This document shows positions 1 through 8,700 of a stretch of 12,246 nucleotides of DNA, one piece after another. Numbering within the stretch: the first letter of the stretch is position 1; each line of letters opens with the position of its first letter. Both the position numbers and the translations under genes were made by a program. This DNA comes from Coriobacteriia bacterium (lineage in GTDB: Bacteria > Actinomycetota > Coriobacteriia > Coriobacteriales > UBA8131). The notes beneath the pieces were generated by a model that saw only the letters and a program-made list of their open reading frames with translations, did not search any database and was not told where the DNA came from. The stretch spans positions 1-12,246 of the forward strand of contig WQXZ01000035.1 of the NCBI GenBank assembly GCA_009781525.1, read 5' to 3'.

Positions 1-413
<413 letters not shown>

Positions 414-446
414 ATGTTTCTCCTAAATGGTTGCCGTAGCTTGTTC

Positions 447-477
447 CTTATAAAGCCTGGTAAAACACGGAAGTCAG
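447..477 (-). promoter_or_regulatory. Probable promoter of the CT-repeat gene
   Basis: On the minus strand, CTGACT (477-472) followed 19 nt later by TATAAG (452-447) gives sigma-70-like -35 and -10 boxes; reading the -35 as TGACTT gives an 18-nt spacer, and the overlapping TTTATA (454-449) gives 17. Transcription would begin near 440, giving a leader of roughly 27 nt that contains the AGGAG at 424-420. This supports the ATG at 413 as the real start even though it is out of frame with the downstream protein. Confidence 0.45.
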
Positions 478-583
478 ACACCTTAATGGGTGGTCAGATG
501 TCATCTACCTGTAAAGCACACGTAAACAGTAACACAAAGACCGGTACCCAAGTCAAGTGATCGGTGGTTTTTTCCAAGAAATG

Positions 584-607
584 GGTTAATTGCCAACCGG
601 AGTGAAA
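584..607 (+). repeat. Left terminal inverted repeat of the IS
   Basis: Begins GGTTAATTGCCAACCGGAG and continues TGAAA. It matches the reverse complement of 2401-2424 with two mismatches, at positions 5 and 7 of the repeat. Its first 19 bases are repeated exactly, in the same orientation, at 2446-2464, beside the end of rimO. Confidence 0.6.
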
Positions 608-835
608 ATTGAGAACTCATCTTGCACTAAGTCTGGCACAATTATTGACATAGCTCTTATCTGACGCAAAGCCAAGCATTCACTATGCCTTGGCATCTTA
701 AGCCGCCAAAGAAGCACGGCAAGCAACAAGTGGCGCGTGTTGCACTTATATCAACACGGTAACTACCTTACCCCTCAGTGTTTACTATTCTTGGTCTCAG
801 GCTCTTCTGACAGGCAGGCAGAACAGGAGGAGATC

Positions 836-2142
836 ATGTCAGAGAAAACCTATAAACACTTAAATGCCAAACAGCGCGAGATCATTGAAGAAAGTCTGAA
901 TGCATCGAAGAGTATTTCACAGATAGCCAGAGGCATTGGTGTGTCTCCAGCCACTGTTACCCGCGAGATTATCCGTAACCGCCGAGATGACGGATACAGA
1001 CAATCAAACTGGCGTTCCAACAATCGTTGTCTTAGCCGAAAGGCTGTACTGTCCATCACCTGTGTTTTGGGTGTGACAAACGATGTGCGGTTTGTCACAG
1101 TGATAAATGCAACCGACTCTGCAAAAACTTCAAAGAGGAGACCTGTAAGCATATCAGCGGTGTCCCACATGTCTGCAACGGTTGTAAGTCTGTTAGCAAC
1201 TGCACTCTACATCGTTTTCGCTACAGTGCAGCTGTCGCTTCGAAAAGCGCTCACGAAAGGGCAATAGAGTCTCGCCAGGGTATTGATGTCACAGAGAGTG
1301 CAATGGCCGCAGCCGAGGCAATCATCAAGCCGCTTTTAGCTAAGGGACAAAGTCCGGCTTTGATTTGGGCTGAGCACGCACGAGAACTGCCTTTTTCGCT
1401 TCGTAGCTGTTACCGCCACATCCATAACGGCAACATGAAGATTGCTTCATTAGAGCTGCCTAAAGCCGTCAAGTATCGTCCACGAAGTCACACCGGCGCA
1501 CGCGCACAGGTAATGCCGATGGCTATTCTTGCAGGTAGAACCTATGATGACTATTTGGCACTAGATGAGACAGTGCGAGCCAGGGTGGTGGAGTGTGACT
1601 GTTTGGAAGGAACAGCCACTGGTAATGACGCCATACTCACACTGCACTTTGTAGCCCTCCATTTCCAGATCGGCATCAAGCTCGAAGTAAAAAACTCAAA
1701 ACATGTTGTAGCAGCACTTGATTGGCTACATGATGTCTTGGGTGACTTGTTCAGTGACTTTTTCGGATTGCTATTGTGTGACAAGGGAGTTGAGTTTCGC
1801 GATGTTAATGGTATGGAAGCAAAAGACGGGGTAAGGCGCTGCGCGGTCTATTTTACAGACACACAGCGCCCAGACCAAAAAGGAGCCTGTGAAAAAAATC
1901 ATGTCGAGGTGCGCAAGATTATCCCCAAGGGTACATCGCTTGCCAAAATCAATGCCTACGTGCTGGCTGAGGTGTTTTCACATGTAAACTCCGAAGCTCG
2001 CGAAGAACTGTTTTGGCTTACGCCTTTGGCGCTGGCTATGTCTGCGTTGCCGGCAAAACTATTCGATGAGCTGGGATACCGCTTGATAGCTCCAGACGAT
2101 GTGGTGCTTAAGCCTTCACTGCTTAATAAAGTCATCCCCTAG
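836..2142 (+). pseudogene. IS30-family transposase split by a -1 frameshift (decayed or recoded)
   Basis: Start ATG 836 follows AGGAGG (825-830) with a 5-nt spacer. Residues 1-50 are the IS30 helix-turn-helix (KHLNAKQREII...SISQIARGIGVSPATV TREI). The frame must then move back one base at 1037-1042 (CGA AAG); the new frame has a TAG at 1033-1035, so the crossover window is very narrow. Read through, the protein is 435 residues: a Cys-rich zinc-ribbon-like segment (CLSRKGC...CFGC..RC..C...KC...C), then the DDE catalytic domain with D255 (ECDCLEG), D316 (LLCDKGVEF) and E353 (KGACEKNHVEVRK), at 61- and 37-residue spacings typical of IS30. The usual DNG around the second Asp is DKG here. No other lesion is visible. 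The zero frame stays open to 1267, so a truncated HTH protein of about 144 residues could also be made. It may be a simple mutation or programmed frameshifting; the sequence alone cannot decide. Confidence 0.85.
1037..1099 (+). other. Putative -1 frameshift site with downstream stem-loop
   Basis: CGA AAG (1037-1042) is in the zero frame of the N-terminal part, and the catalytic part continues in the -1 frame from GGC at 1042. CGA AAG is the hexamer reported for -1 frameshifting in Bacillus subtilis cdd. A perfect 10-bp stem (TGTGACAAAC 1072-1081 with 1090-1099, 8-nt loop) follows 29 nt later. That is farther than usual for a stimulatory hairpin, and no clear Shine-Dalgarno-like stimulator is seen upstream, so recoding is only a hypothesis. 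Confidence 0.35.
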
Positions 2143-2400
2143 GCTCACAGGCTCCAATAGCATTAATTGTAAAACCATCACGCACCAACGTACAAGGCCT
2201 GTCTGTCAAAGCCAATTCATACTTTTTTCTAGCTTTGCACTTAGTCTGTCACTATGATGTCTGAGGCTATATTTGGTGCACCCAAAAACACCTTGGTTTC
2301 ATTGTGATGTTTTGCACTTGCCTTGACACTGGATTGTGTGAGTGGCGCATCTAGGTCTATCTAGCTGCACTTACTCTGTCATTCGCACTTCGAATGACAC

Positions 2401-2424
2401 TTTCACTCCGGTTGGCATTCAACC
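2401..2424 (-). repeat. Right terminal inverted repeat of the IS
   Basis: Reverse complement of the left repeat with two mismatches. The bases just outside it (TTCCAGGAAATGG, 2425-2437) resemble those just outside the left end (TTCCAAGAAATGG, 572-584), so a longer direct repeat flanks the element. This is too long and too diverged to be an ordinary IS30 target-site duplication of a few bases. Confidence 0.55.
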
Positions 2425-2464
2425 TTCCAGGAAATGGCAAAAGGAGGTTAATTGCCAACCGGAG
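2406..2464. terminator. Long inverted repeat just after rimO (possible terminator or repeat element)
   Basis: Arms of 19 bp (2406-2424 and 2446-2464, two mismatches) with a 21-nt loop begin 2 nt past the rimO stop. In rimO mRNA this would form a stable hairpin, so it could end transcription or protect the 3' end. There is no U-run after it, so a classical intrinsic terminator is not supported. One arm is also the IS end, so the hairpin may instead be a product of insertion beside an end-like sequence. Confidence 0.35.
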
Positions 2465-2466
2465 CC

Positions 2467-3840
2467 CTATTCAGCTACTCTGGCTTCTAAGTCGTAGCAG
2501 ATGCTTTCGGTTATCTGTACGATCAGTCTCTCTCCTGGTATACCTCGGTCAAGGTGTACTACGCCATCAGCCTCGGGTGCCTGACCTTGGGTGCGCCCGA
2601 TCGGTAGGCCGTCCTCGTACTCTGTAACAAGCACCTCGAACTGTTTGCCAATGGATTGCTCTGCTTTGTCGAATCCGATTTGATCAGCGATATCGCGTAG
2701 GCGCTGAGCGCGAGCTCGGCGTGTTCGCACTGGTACCTGATCTGTCCGCTCACCTGCTATTGTGCCCTGCTCGGTTGAGTAGGCAAAAACACCGACATAG
2801 TCAAAACCAGCCTCCATGATAAAGCGCGACAGCTCCTGTGACTCCTGTCTGGTCTCTCCTGGAAATCCGGTCATCACGGTGGTGCGCAAGACTACATCTG
2901 GCAGTGCGGAGCGAATCGTTTGTAGCAACTGCAAGAACTCCTGGCTGCTTCCGCTGCGGTTCATGTCTTTTAGAATACGGGCAGAGGCATGCTGAAGTGG
3001 AATATCCAGATAGCGACAGATATTCGGATAAGCCAGCATGGTCTTAAGCAGCCTGTCGCTTATAGCTGATGGTTGCAGGTATAGCACTCGCAGCCAGACA
3101 TCTGGGAATCGCTTTGCCAATTGCTCCAGTAAGTCCGATAGATCAAGACCACCATCACGCCAGAGGCCTGTGTCTTGCGCGATCAGAACAAGCTCGCGCG
3201 CGCCACAGGCTACCAGCGCATCTGCCTCAGCCAGTAACTCCTTAAGTCCAACCGACCGATACGGTCCGCGGATCTTAGGAATCGTGCAATACGAGCAGTG
3301 CCTGGAGCACCCTTCAGCGATCTTCAAGTAGGCCCATGGACGCTCTGACTCCGGTAACCTACCAACATCTAACAGGGGTTGTAAGTCGCAAAGCGTTGCG
3401 TCAAGGGTTGACGAGGTTTTATCCACAGTGTTGGTGTTAAGAGCAGGGATGGTAGCGCTGAAAGCGGCTAGTATGATGTCAGCGATGTCGGGTTCGTCCT
3501 CGACTGGCACGAAGGCGGTCACTTCGGGCAGTTCGGCTGCCAGTTCTGCACCGTAGCGTGCGGGAAGGCAACCGGCTACCATCAGTCTGCACCTACCGGA
3601 TACCACCTCGGGTAGGTCGGCCAACTCGATTATGGTGTTGACTGACTCTTCGGTGGCTTCGGTGATGAAGGCGCAGGTGTTTATGATCACGAAGTCAGGG
3701 TGCTCCTCAACACCGAGCAGATGCATGCCTGCAGCGACGATTCTGGCTCGCATTCTTTCACTGTCGACCTCGTTTTTGGCGCAGCCAAGCGTGATGATCG
3801 CCACACTTGGCATAGGTTGGCTTGCACTGGCGCTGCTCAC
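2467..3840 (-). CDS. rimO: Ribosomal protein S12 methylthiotransferase RimO
   Basis: Radical-SAM enzyme that places a methylthio group on the conserved aspartate of ribosomal protein S12; cytosolic. At 457 residues it has the family's normal length. N-terminal UPF0004 domain (about 11-130) has the three iron-sulfur cysteines in LGCAKNEVDSE (C20), NTCAF (C56) and AGCLPARY (C91). The radical-SAM motif is EGCSRHCSYCTIP (C178, C182, C185), and a TRAM-like domain fills about 391-455. The GCAKN..DSE signature and the TRAM end favour RimO over the tRNA enzymes MiaB and MtaB. Start is GTG 3840, preceded by AGGTGA (3853-3848) that overlaps the yajQ stop; an internal ATG at residue 10 has no ribosome binding site. 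It lies 12 nt after yajQ, so it is almost certainly co-transcribed. All key residues are intact. An IS now sits directly downstream. Confidence 0.95.
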   Translation of the reverse strand: MSSASASQPMPSVAIITLGCAKNEVDSERMRARIVAAGMHLLGVEEHPDFVIINTCAFITEATEESVNTIIELADLPEVVSGRCRLMVAGCLPARYGAELAAELPEVTAFVPVEDEPDIADIILAAFSATIPALNTNTVDKTSSTLDATLCDLQPLLDVGRLPESERPWAYLKIAEGCSRHCSYCTIPKIRGPYRSVGLKELLAEADALVACGARELVLIAQDTGLWRDGGLDLSDLLEQLAKRFPDVWLRVLYLQPSAISDRLLKTMLAYPNICRYLDIPLQHASARILKDMNRSGSSQEFLQLLQTIRSALPDVVLRTTVMTGFPGETRQESQELSRFIMEAGFDYVGVFAYSTEQGTIAGERTDQVPVRTRRARAQRLRDIADQIGFDKAEQSIGKQFEVLVTEYEDGLPIGRTQGQAPEADGVVHLDRGIPGERLIVQITESICYDLEARVAE

Positions 3841-3852
3841 TTGCGGCTCACC

Positions 3853-4353
3853 TTAGCGGTAGTTGATGTACTGCAGCGGCTGACCGTAATCCTGCTCTTT
3901 GAGATAGCTGATAACCTCCTGCAGCTCGTCGCGTGATGATGAAAAGACCCGAAGCTTGTCGCCTTCGACCTGTACGCGAACCTTCTTGAGCTTGAGATCG
4001 CGAATGTTCTTCGAGATTTTCTGCGCCAGGTCTTTTTCTATGCCTTCGACAATGTCTGCTCTGAAGCGGATAGTCATACCACTGGCATCCTCCGGACCGC
4101 TCCAGCGAAGTGCCTTCAGGTCGACTTTTCGCTGGACGAACTTGGTATTTAACACGTCTATCACCTGCTTGGCTACGAACTCGCTGGGCGCGACCAGTGT
4201 GAACCGCCGCGCACCTTTATCGAATTCAAGCGTTGCCTTTGCTGCCTTAAGGTCATAGCGCTGCTGCATTTCTTTTTTGGTCTGCTGATAGGCGTTGTCT
4301 ACCTCTTGCAGGTTGACTTCAGATACAACATCAAAACTCTCGTCTTTTGCCAT
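3853..4353 (-). CDS. yajQ: YajQ family (DUF520) nucleotide-binding protein
   Basis: Full-length 166-residue member of the YajQ family. It opens with the typical MAKDESFDVVSEV and has YDLK (33-36) and the C-terminal GQPLQYINYR-type ending. Family members are small cytosolic proteins with two ferredoxin-like halves; some have been reported to bind nucleotides or cyclic di-GMP, but the general role is unsettled. The ATG at 4353 follows AGGAG (4366-4362) with an 8-nt spacer. It is 36 nt after the rodZ-like gene and 12 nt before rimO, within one apparent operon. Its place between a RodZ gene and rimO is a detail of this gene order, not evidence of a shared pathway. Confidence 0.93.
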   Translation of the reverse strand: MAKDESFDVVSEVNLQEVDNAYQQTKKEMQQRYDLKAAKATLEFDKGARRFTLVAPSEFVAKQVIDVLNTKFVQRKVDLKALRWSGPEDASGMTIRFRADIVEGIEKDLAQKISKNIRDLKLKKVRVQVEGDKLRVFSSSRDELQEVISYLKEQDYGQPLQYINYR

Positions 4354-4389
4354 GTTTTGCTCTCCTCTAGCCCTACAGTGCTGTTCACC

Positions 4390-5550
4390 TCACTGGTCGT
4401 CGACCGGATTGTTGGTGGTGTCTTCGTTAATCGGGCGCTCGATTATCTCCATTTTTATGTTACCGATTCCGTGGATACCCACGTCCATCTCTTGTTCTAC
4501 TCCATTGCGCAGTATGGTCGTCGATCCCGGATTACCGGCAACGATCTCGCAGTTGATCATGACCTTATAGGTCACTGTCTCACTCAGGTACCATTCGTGC
4601 TTTTTCTCACCATCAACGACAATCGTCACCCACGGCTCGGTACCGGGTGCGGGTACGATAGTCAGGTCAAAAGGCCCGTAATCCTGGTCGGCTCTCGGCT
4701 CTGGGCTTGCGTTCGGATTCAACAGCGGATCATCCGTCAGGTCATTATCCCCGGCATCCTGCGGATCGACCGACTGGAGCGGAATATACTCTTCCGGTTG
4801 GCGATTGCAACTATTGGCAGCAACCGCCCAGAAAACCAGCATCCCTACCAGTGCGACAACCAGCATTATCAGAGGCAGCGGTGTAGTTGTCATCAGCTGT
4901 CTGATAAACCCACCCGACTGGTTCTGGCTGGATCGTCCAGCCTGTCTGTTCTGGTCAAATGACCCGATTCTCGAGTCTCCCCTACTCGGGTTGCGACTGG
5001 CATTTCGCCCCCGCCGATTCGACCTTGAATCGCTCACGCCACCGGTTGTACCGCTGCCGGTTCCCAGCGTCGTGCGACGCTTCGCTGCATTCTTTGCCAA
5101 CCGCTGCGACCTGGCTGAGCGCGAATCGTAGCCAGTACGAAGCTCTGAGCTCGGTGTCGGTTTGTCCCAAATCGACCGCACGCCCTGCCCCGGAGCCGAG
5201 GCAGGCTCTCGCATCGGCGGTGGAGACGAACCCAACACCGGCGGCTTGGCAGTACGCGGATCAAGCGGCAATCCGGCAGTTTCGCGCCGCCGCTGAGCCT
5301 CAGCGTGCTCGAAATCACGATAATTCTGCAAGAAAAGCTCGGTCACTGCCGCCGAATCGAGCCCCAAAAAGCGCGAATAGGCGCTGACCATATTGCGCGA
5401 ATGCCCTTTGAGCGGCATGCCAAAATAGTCCTCACGCTCCAGCGATGCCAAAATAGCAGGACGTATTCGCAGGACAGCAGAGACCTGCTCAAGCGAAAGA
5501 CCCTTTTTCATACGTGCTTCAGCAAGAATTATGCCGAAGGTTTCAGCCAT
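4390..5550 (-). CDS. rodZ: RodZ-like membrane protein with N-terminal helix-turn-helix
   Basis: Residues about 3-75 form an HTH_25-type domain (ETFGIILAEARMKKGLSLEQVS...LEREDYFGMPLKGHSRNMVSAYSRFLGLD), the hallmark of RodZ, which links cytoskeletal or wall-elongation machinery to the membrane. A long Arg/Ser/Gly-rich linker (about 85-215) leads to one transmembrane helix (about 224-246), an acidic Pro/Asp-rich stretch, and a beta-rich extracytoplasmic DUF4115-like domain (about 293-370). The topology is thus cytoplasmic N terminus, outside C terminus. ATG 5550 has AAGGAG with a 6-nt spacer. A 183-nt gap separates it from ftsK; it holds a weak TATACA box near 5610 and an imperfect hairpin (around 5650-5671), so it may have its own promoter. 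The linker is unusually long and basic. In a coccus or short-rod lineage the role may differ from E. coli RodZ. Confidence 0.85.
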   Translation of the reverse strand: MAETFGIILAEARMKKGLSLEQVSAVLRIRPAILASLEREDYFGMPLKGHSRNMVSAYSRFLGLDSAAVTELFLQNYRDFEHAEAQRRRETAGLPLDPRTAKPPVLGSSPPPMREPASAPGQGVRSIWDKPTPSSELRTGYDSRSARSQRLAKNAAKRRTTLGTGSGTTGGVSDSRSNRRGRNASRNPSRGDSRIGSFDQNRQAGRSSQNQSGGFIRQLMTTTPLPLIMLVVALVGMLVFWAVAANSCNRQPEEYIPLQSVDPQDAGDNDLTDDPLLNPNASPEPRADQDYGPFDLTIVPAPGTEPWVTIVVDGEKKHEWYLSETVTYKVMINCEIVAGNPGSTTILRNGVEQEMDVGIHGIGNIKMEIIERPINEDTTNNPVDDQ

Positions 5551-5733
5551 CTTGAGCTCCTTTAAGAGACGCTCTAATGATAACCGTAACTCCGCTGCCC
5601 CTCAATGTATAAAGTAACGACGTTGACATAATGCGAGATTACCCGGGCTCCATAACCATTTATGTGGAGAAAATCCTGTTCGTTCACCTATATATTGTGT
5701 TTTCTAGCATACGTCAGCGTTGTTTTATCCAGA

Positions 5734-8700
5734 TTATTTGTCATAGCTTACCAGTGCTCTGATTGATTCGAGTTCGAGGACGTCGTCGACGAAAACCTCG
5801 CGTGGCTTGGAACCGTTGGCGGGGCCGACGATGCCGTGTCGTTCAAGGTTGTCCATGATTCTGCCGGCACGGGCATATCCGACTTTGAGGCGGCGCTGCA
5901 GGGTCGAGGTCGAGCCCATCTGGGTGGTTACGACGATGTCGGCGGCATCCCAGACCAGCGGGTCATCGCTGTCGATGCTGTCGTAGAGTCCGCCTGCCTG
6001 GTAGGTGGAAAGGCCTGCAACGGCTGTTGCCAGAATCTCTTCGCGGTACTGGGGCTCAGCTTGGCCGCGCCAGTGGTTGGTGACATCGTTGATCTCGGCT
6101 TCTGAGACGTAGCATCCCTGGATGCGGATGGGCTTGCCGTACTCGGGTTTGGCAAACAGCATGTCTCCATTACCCAGCAAGGTCTCGGCTCCGGTGCTGT
6201 CCAAAATGACGCGCGAGTCGATTCCGCTGCCGACATTGAAGGCGATGCGGTTTACGATGTTGGCTTTGATTACACCGGTTATGACGTTGGTCGAGGGGCG
6301 CTGCGTGGCAATTATCAGGTGAAGTCCGGCGGCGCGAGCCAGCTGTGACAGGCGGGTGACTGACGATTCGACATCCTTGCCCGCCACGATCATCAGGTCA
6401 GCCAGCTCGTCGATGACAATGACCACCAGAGGAAGCTCTTCTGGCAGGTCGGGCGGCAGTTCGAGCTGGGGCTCGGTTGGCGGTGTGGTTGGCTGCGCGG
6501 TGAGTGGCGCCTGCTGGGTGGGTGCCGAGGTGGGCGCTTGCTGGGTGGGTGCCGAGGTGGGCGCTTGGGCTTGGGTCTCGGCGGGTGTCTGGGCTTCGGG
6601 GGTGGTCAGGGTGTCGGCTGCGGCAGCGCTGGCTGGTTCGTCCCACTGGTAGTCGTCGCCCCGCCATTCGTCCCACTCAAGCTCGTCTTCGAACCAGTCG
6701 TCCCATTCCTGACTGTCGCCTGCATCGGCTTGGGTTGTGTTTGTAGCATTTGCATCGCTCTGGCTTGCGAAGATCAGTATGTTGCTCTGCTCAGAGCTCA
6801 GCTTAGAACTCTGGTAGCTGCTTTGGTCGCCCGTTGGAATGCTCTGCTGTTCAGGTTCTGTGACAGCGTCATTTTCTTCATCTTGCCACTGCACCAGCTG
6901 CTTTTCATATGCAGCCATTGCTTTGGCGTGGTCTTTTTCAGCTTTCTTAATCGCAGACTCCCTATCTTTCTTTGCTTGCTCGTTGAAGTCCGCGATGTTT
7001 TTAACCCCCGCCTCCATAAACACTTTGAGGCGGCGCTCCATTTCAATGACCGCCCAAGCCAGCGCAGCTGCTGCCTTCGACGCATCGGTCACAACAGGTA
7101 CATATAGATGCGGGATGTCGTTGTATTTTGTCAGCTCAACCATTTTTGGATCGATTAGGATCATACGAACCTCGGCGGGAGTAGTACGCATCAACATGCT
7201 CATGATCATCGAGTTGATAGCGACTGACTTACCGGATCCAGTAGTACCACCGATCAATAGATGAGGCATGCTTGATAGATTTGCGCAGATGTTCGAGCCT
7301 TCGACGTCCTTACCGATACCAACCTGAAGCGAGCCACTTGGGGCAGACGGCAGCACATCACCGAGTAGCACCATAGACCGCTCAGCATTGGGAACCTCAA
7401 CACCAACCAGAGATGTGCCAGGAATCGGCGAGAATATCCGTACCGAACTGGCTGCCAAGGCTAGAGCGATGTCATCTGCCAGCGAAGTAATGCGAGCTAC
7501 GCGAACGCCTTCGCCCAAGGCTAGCTTATATAGAGTAACAGTAGGACCTGCAGTCCAGCCTACTACCTGAGCATCAACTTGAAACTCCTGCAGTGTCTCT
7601 TGTAGCTCACTAGCAACAGCTCGCAGCTCAGCCTCCGCTGATCTTGAAGCCTGGCGTGAGCGAGAAACCTTGAGCAGCTGCATGTTGGGCAGATCGTAGT
7701 ACTGCTCATTTAGTGCTACTACCTGCGGTGGATTCTGTGTTACCTGTACCTTGTCCTTTACCATAATGACGGTGGCGGCTTCGGGGTCGACGGTGTTATC
7801 CGTCAGGCTCGGCAACTGTAGAATCGTACCTCTTGGTGAAGCGTCTTCAAGATCGAAGTCGTCCAGATCGTCACGAATCATTTCAGCCTCGGCCAATATG
7901 TGCTCTCTACCTTTGATGCGACGGGTCTCACCGAATGTCGGGTCAGGGAGGTAGGTTTTCTCCGCATAATCCAGCGCGTCTGCCTGCGAGTTGTCATCGG
8001 TAAAAAAGTCGTCATCGAGGAAGTCTTGGAAGTCGCTGTCTGGCGCTGTTGCCTGTGCGCTCTGGTTTGCTGATGCAAGTCGAGCGGTTGGGGTCAACAT
8101 GACATTGCGCGCTGGCTGGTTGGCTCGGGCGCGCGGCTGGGCGTCCCCCATGTCGTAGGCGCTGGTCTGGGCGTTGCTTTCATCGTTGTCATAGTCGTCG
8201 TCGTGGTTGCGGTTGCGCATGAAAAGCCTGTTCAGGCGACCTGCAAGAGAAACCAGTGAAAAACCGATCAAGGTAGCGCCGATGATTATCGCGCCGATTG
8301 CGATGACAACCGAGATTGCATAGCCTAGCAGGCGCAGGAGCAGCCAGCCGAATACGGCACCAAGGTATCCACCGTGGCTGGTCAGGTTGCCGGCGATGAA
8401 TAACCGCGAGGGGTTGTCCGGTGCGCCATTGGTGTTTATCGAGATCAGAGTGAGCGCCGCAATGAAAACGACGCTGACTCCGACAATCAAGCGTTTGCGT
8501 GAAGTGGCAAGTTGTGTTCGAAGAAAGAAGCTTACTCCCCAGGCAGCCAGCATAAATGGCATTATCAGAGCGCCAACGCCGAACAGCATCCAGATTGCGG
8601 TTGAGATAGCCTTGCTGACCACAGCGTTTCCTGGAGAGACCACAGCGATGAATAGTGCGATTGCCAGTACGACAAGTAAGACTCCGAACACCTCGTAGCG

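Larger units (their letters stand above)
414..835. other. Intergenic region between the surface gene and the transposase
   Basis: No convincing gene. It holds the minus-strand promoter and ribosome binding site of the surface gene (447-477 and 420-424), a degenerate copy of the repeat seen near rimO (572-602), the left inverted repeat of the IS (584-607) and one subterminal 18-mer (622-639). A TTGACA at 645-650 has no good -10 box at normal spacing. An open frame begins at 737 in phase with the transposase, but the true start is the ATG at 836. Confidence 0.6.
584..2424 (+). mobile_element. IS30-family insertion sequence
   Basis: The element is delimited here by a 24-bp inverted repeat (584-607 against 2401-2424, 22 of 24 identical) around an IS30-type DDE transposase. 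At about 1.84 kb it is longer than usual IS30 members (roughly 1.0-1.3 kb), because of an extended Cys-rich transposase and about 250 bp of non-coding sequence on each side. The ends are inferred from the repeats only. A third copy of the end sequence outside the right end (2446-2464) and no clean target-site duplication make the exact boundaries uncertain. Confidence 0.55.
2143..2466. other. Non-coding right part of the IS and junction with rimO
   Basis: No gene. It contains four diverged copies of an 18-mer of the type TTGCACTTAGTCTGTCAC (2235-2252, 2312-2329, 2365-2382, 2383-2400), the last two directly abutting, and a fifth copy lies at 622-639 near the left end. All point the same way. 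The 9-bp hairpin TGTCATTCG/CGAATGACA (2377-2399, loop CACTT) is built from the last two copies. The right inverted repeat follows at 2401-2424. Confidence 0.6.

Noticed and set aside
645..673. TTGACA at 645-650 as transposase promoter
   Set aside because: No -10 box is found 15-19 bp downstream.
737..835. Extra N-terminal segment of the transposase frame starting at ATG 737
   Set aside because: It has no ribosome binding site and no family similarity; the ATG at 836 has AGGAGG and begins the conserved HTH region.
2377..2399. 9-bp hairpin as an intrinsic terminator of the transposase gene
   Set aside because: No T-run follows and it is more than 230 bp past the stop; it is better explained by the subterminal repeats.
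5622..5660. Plus-strand TTGACA in the ftsK–rodZ gap
   Set aside because: No -10 box at normal spacing and no plus-strand gene downstream.
6538..7107. Plus-strand frame of 189 codons opposite ftsK
   Set aside because: It is antisense to the ftsK insert, whose biased composition keeps the other strand open; the minus-strand protein has clear FtsK motifs on both sides.
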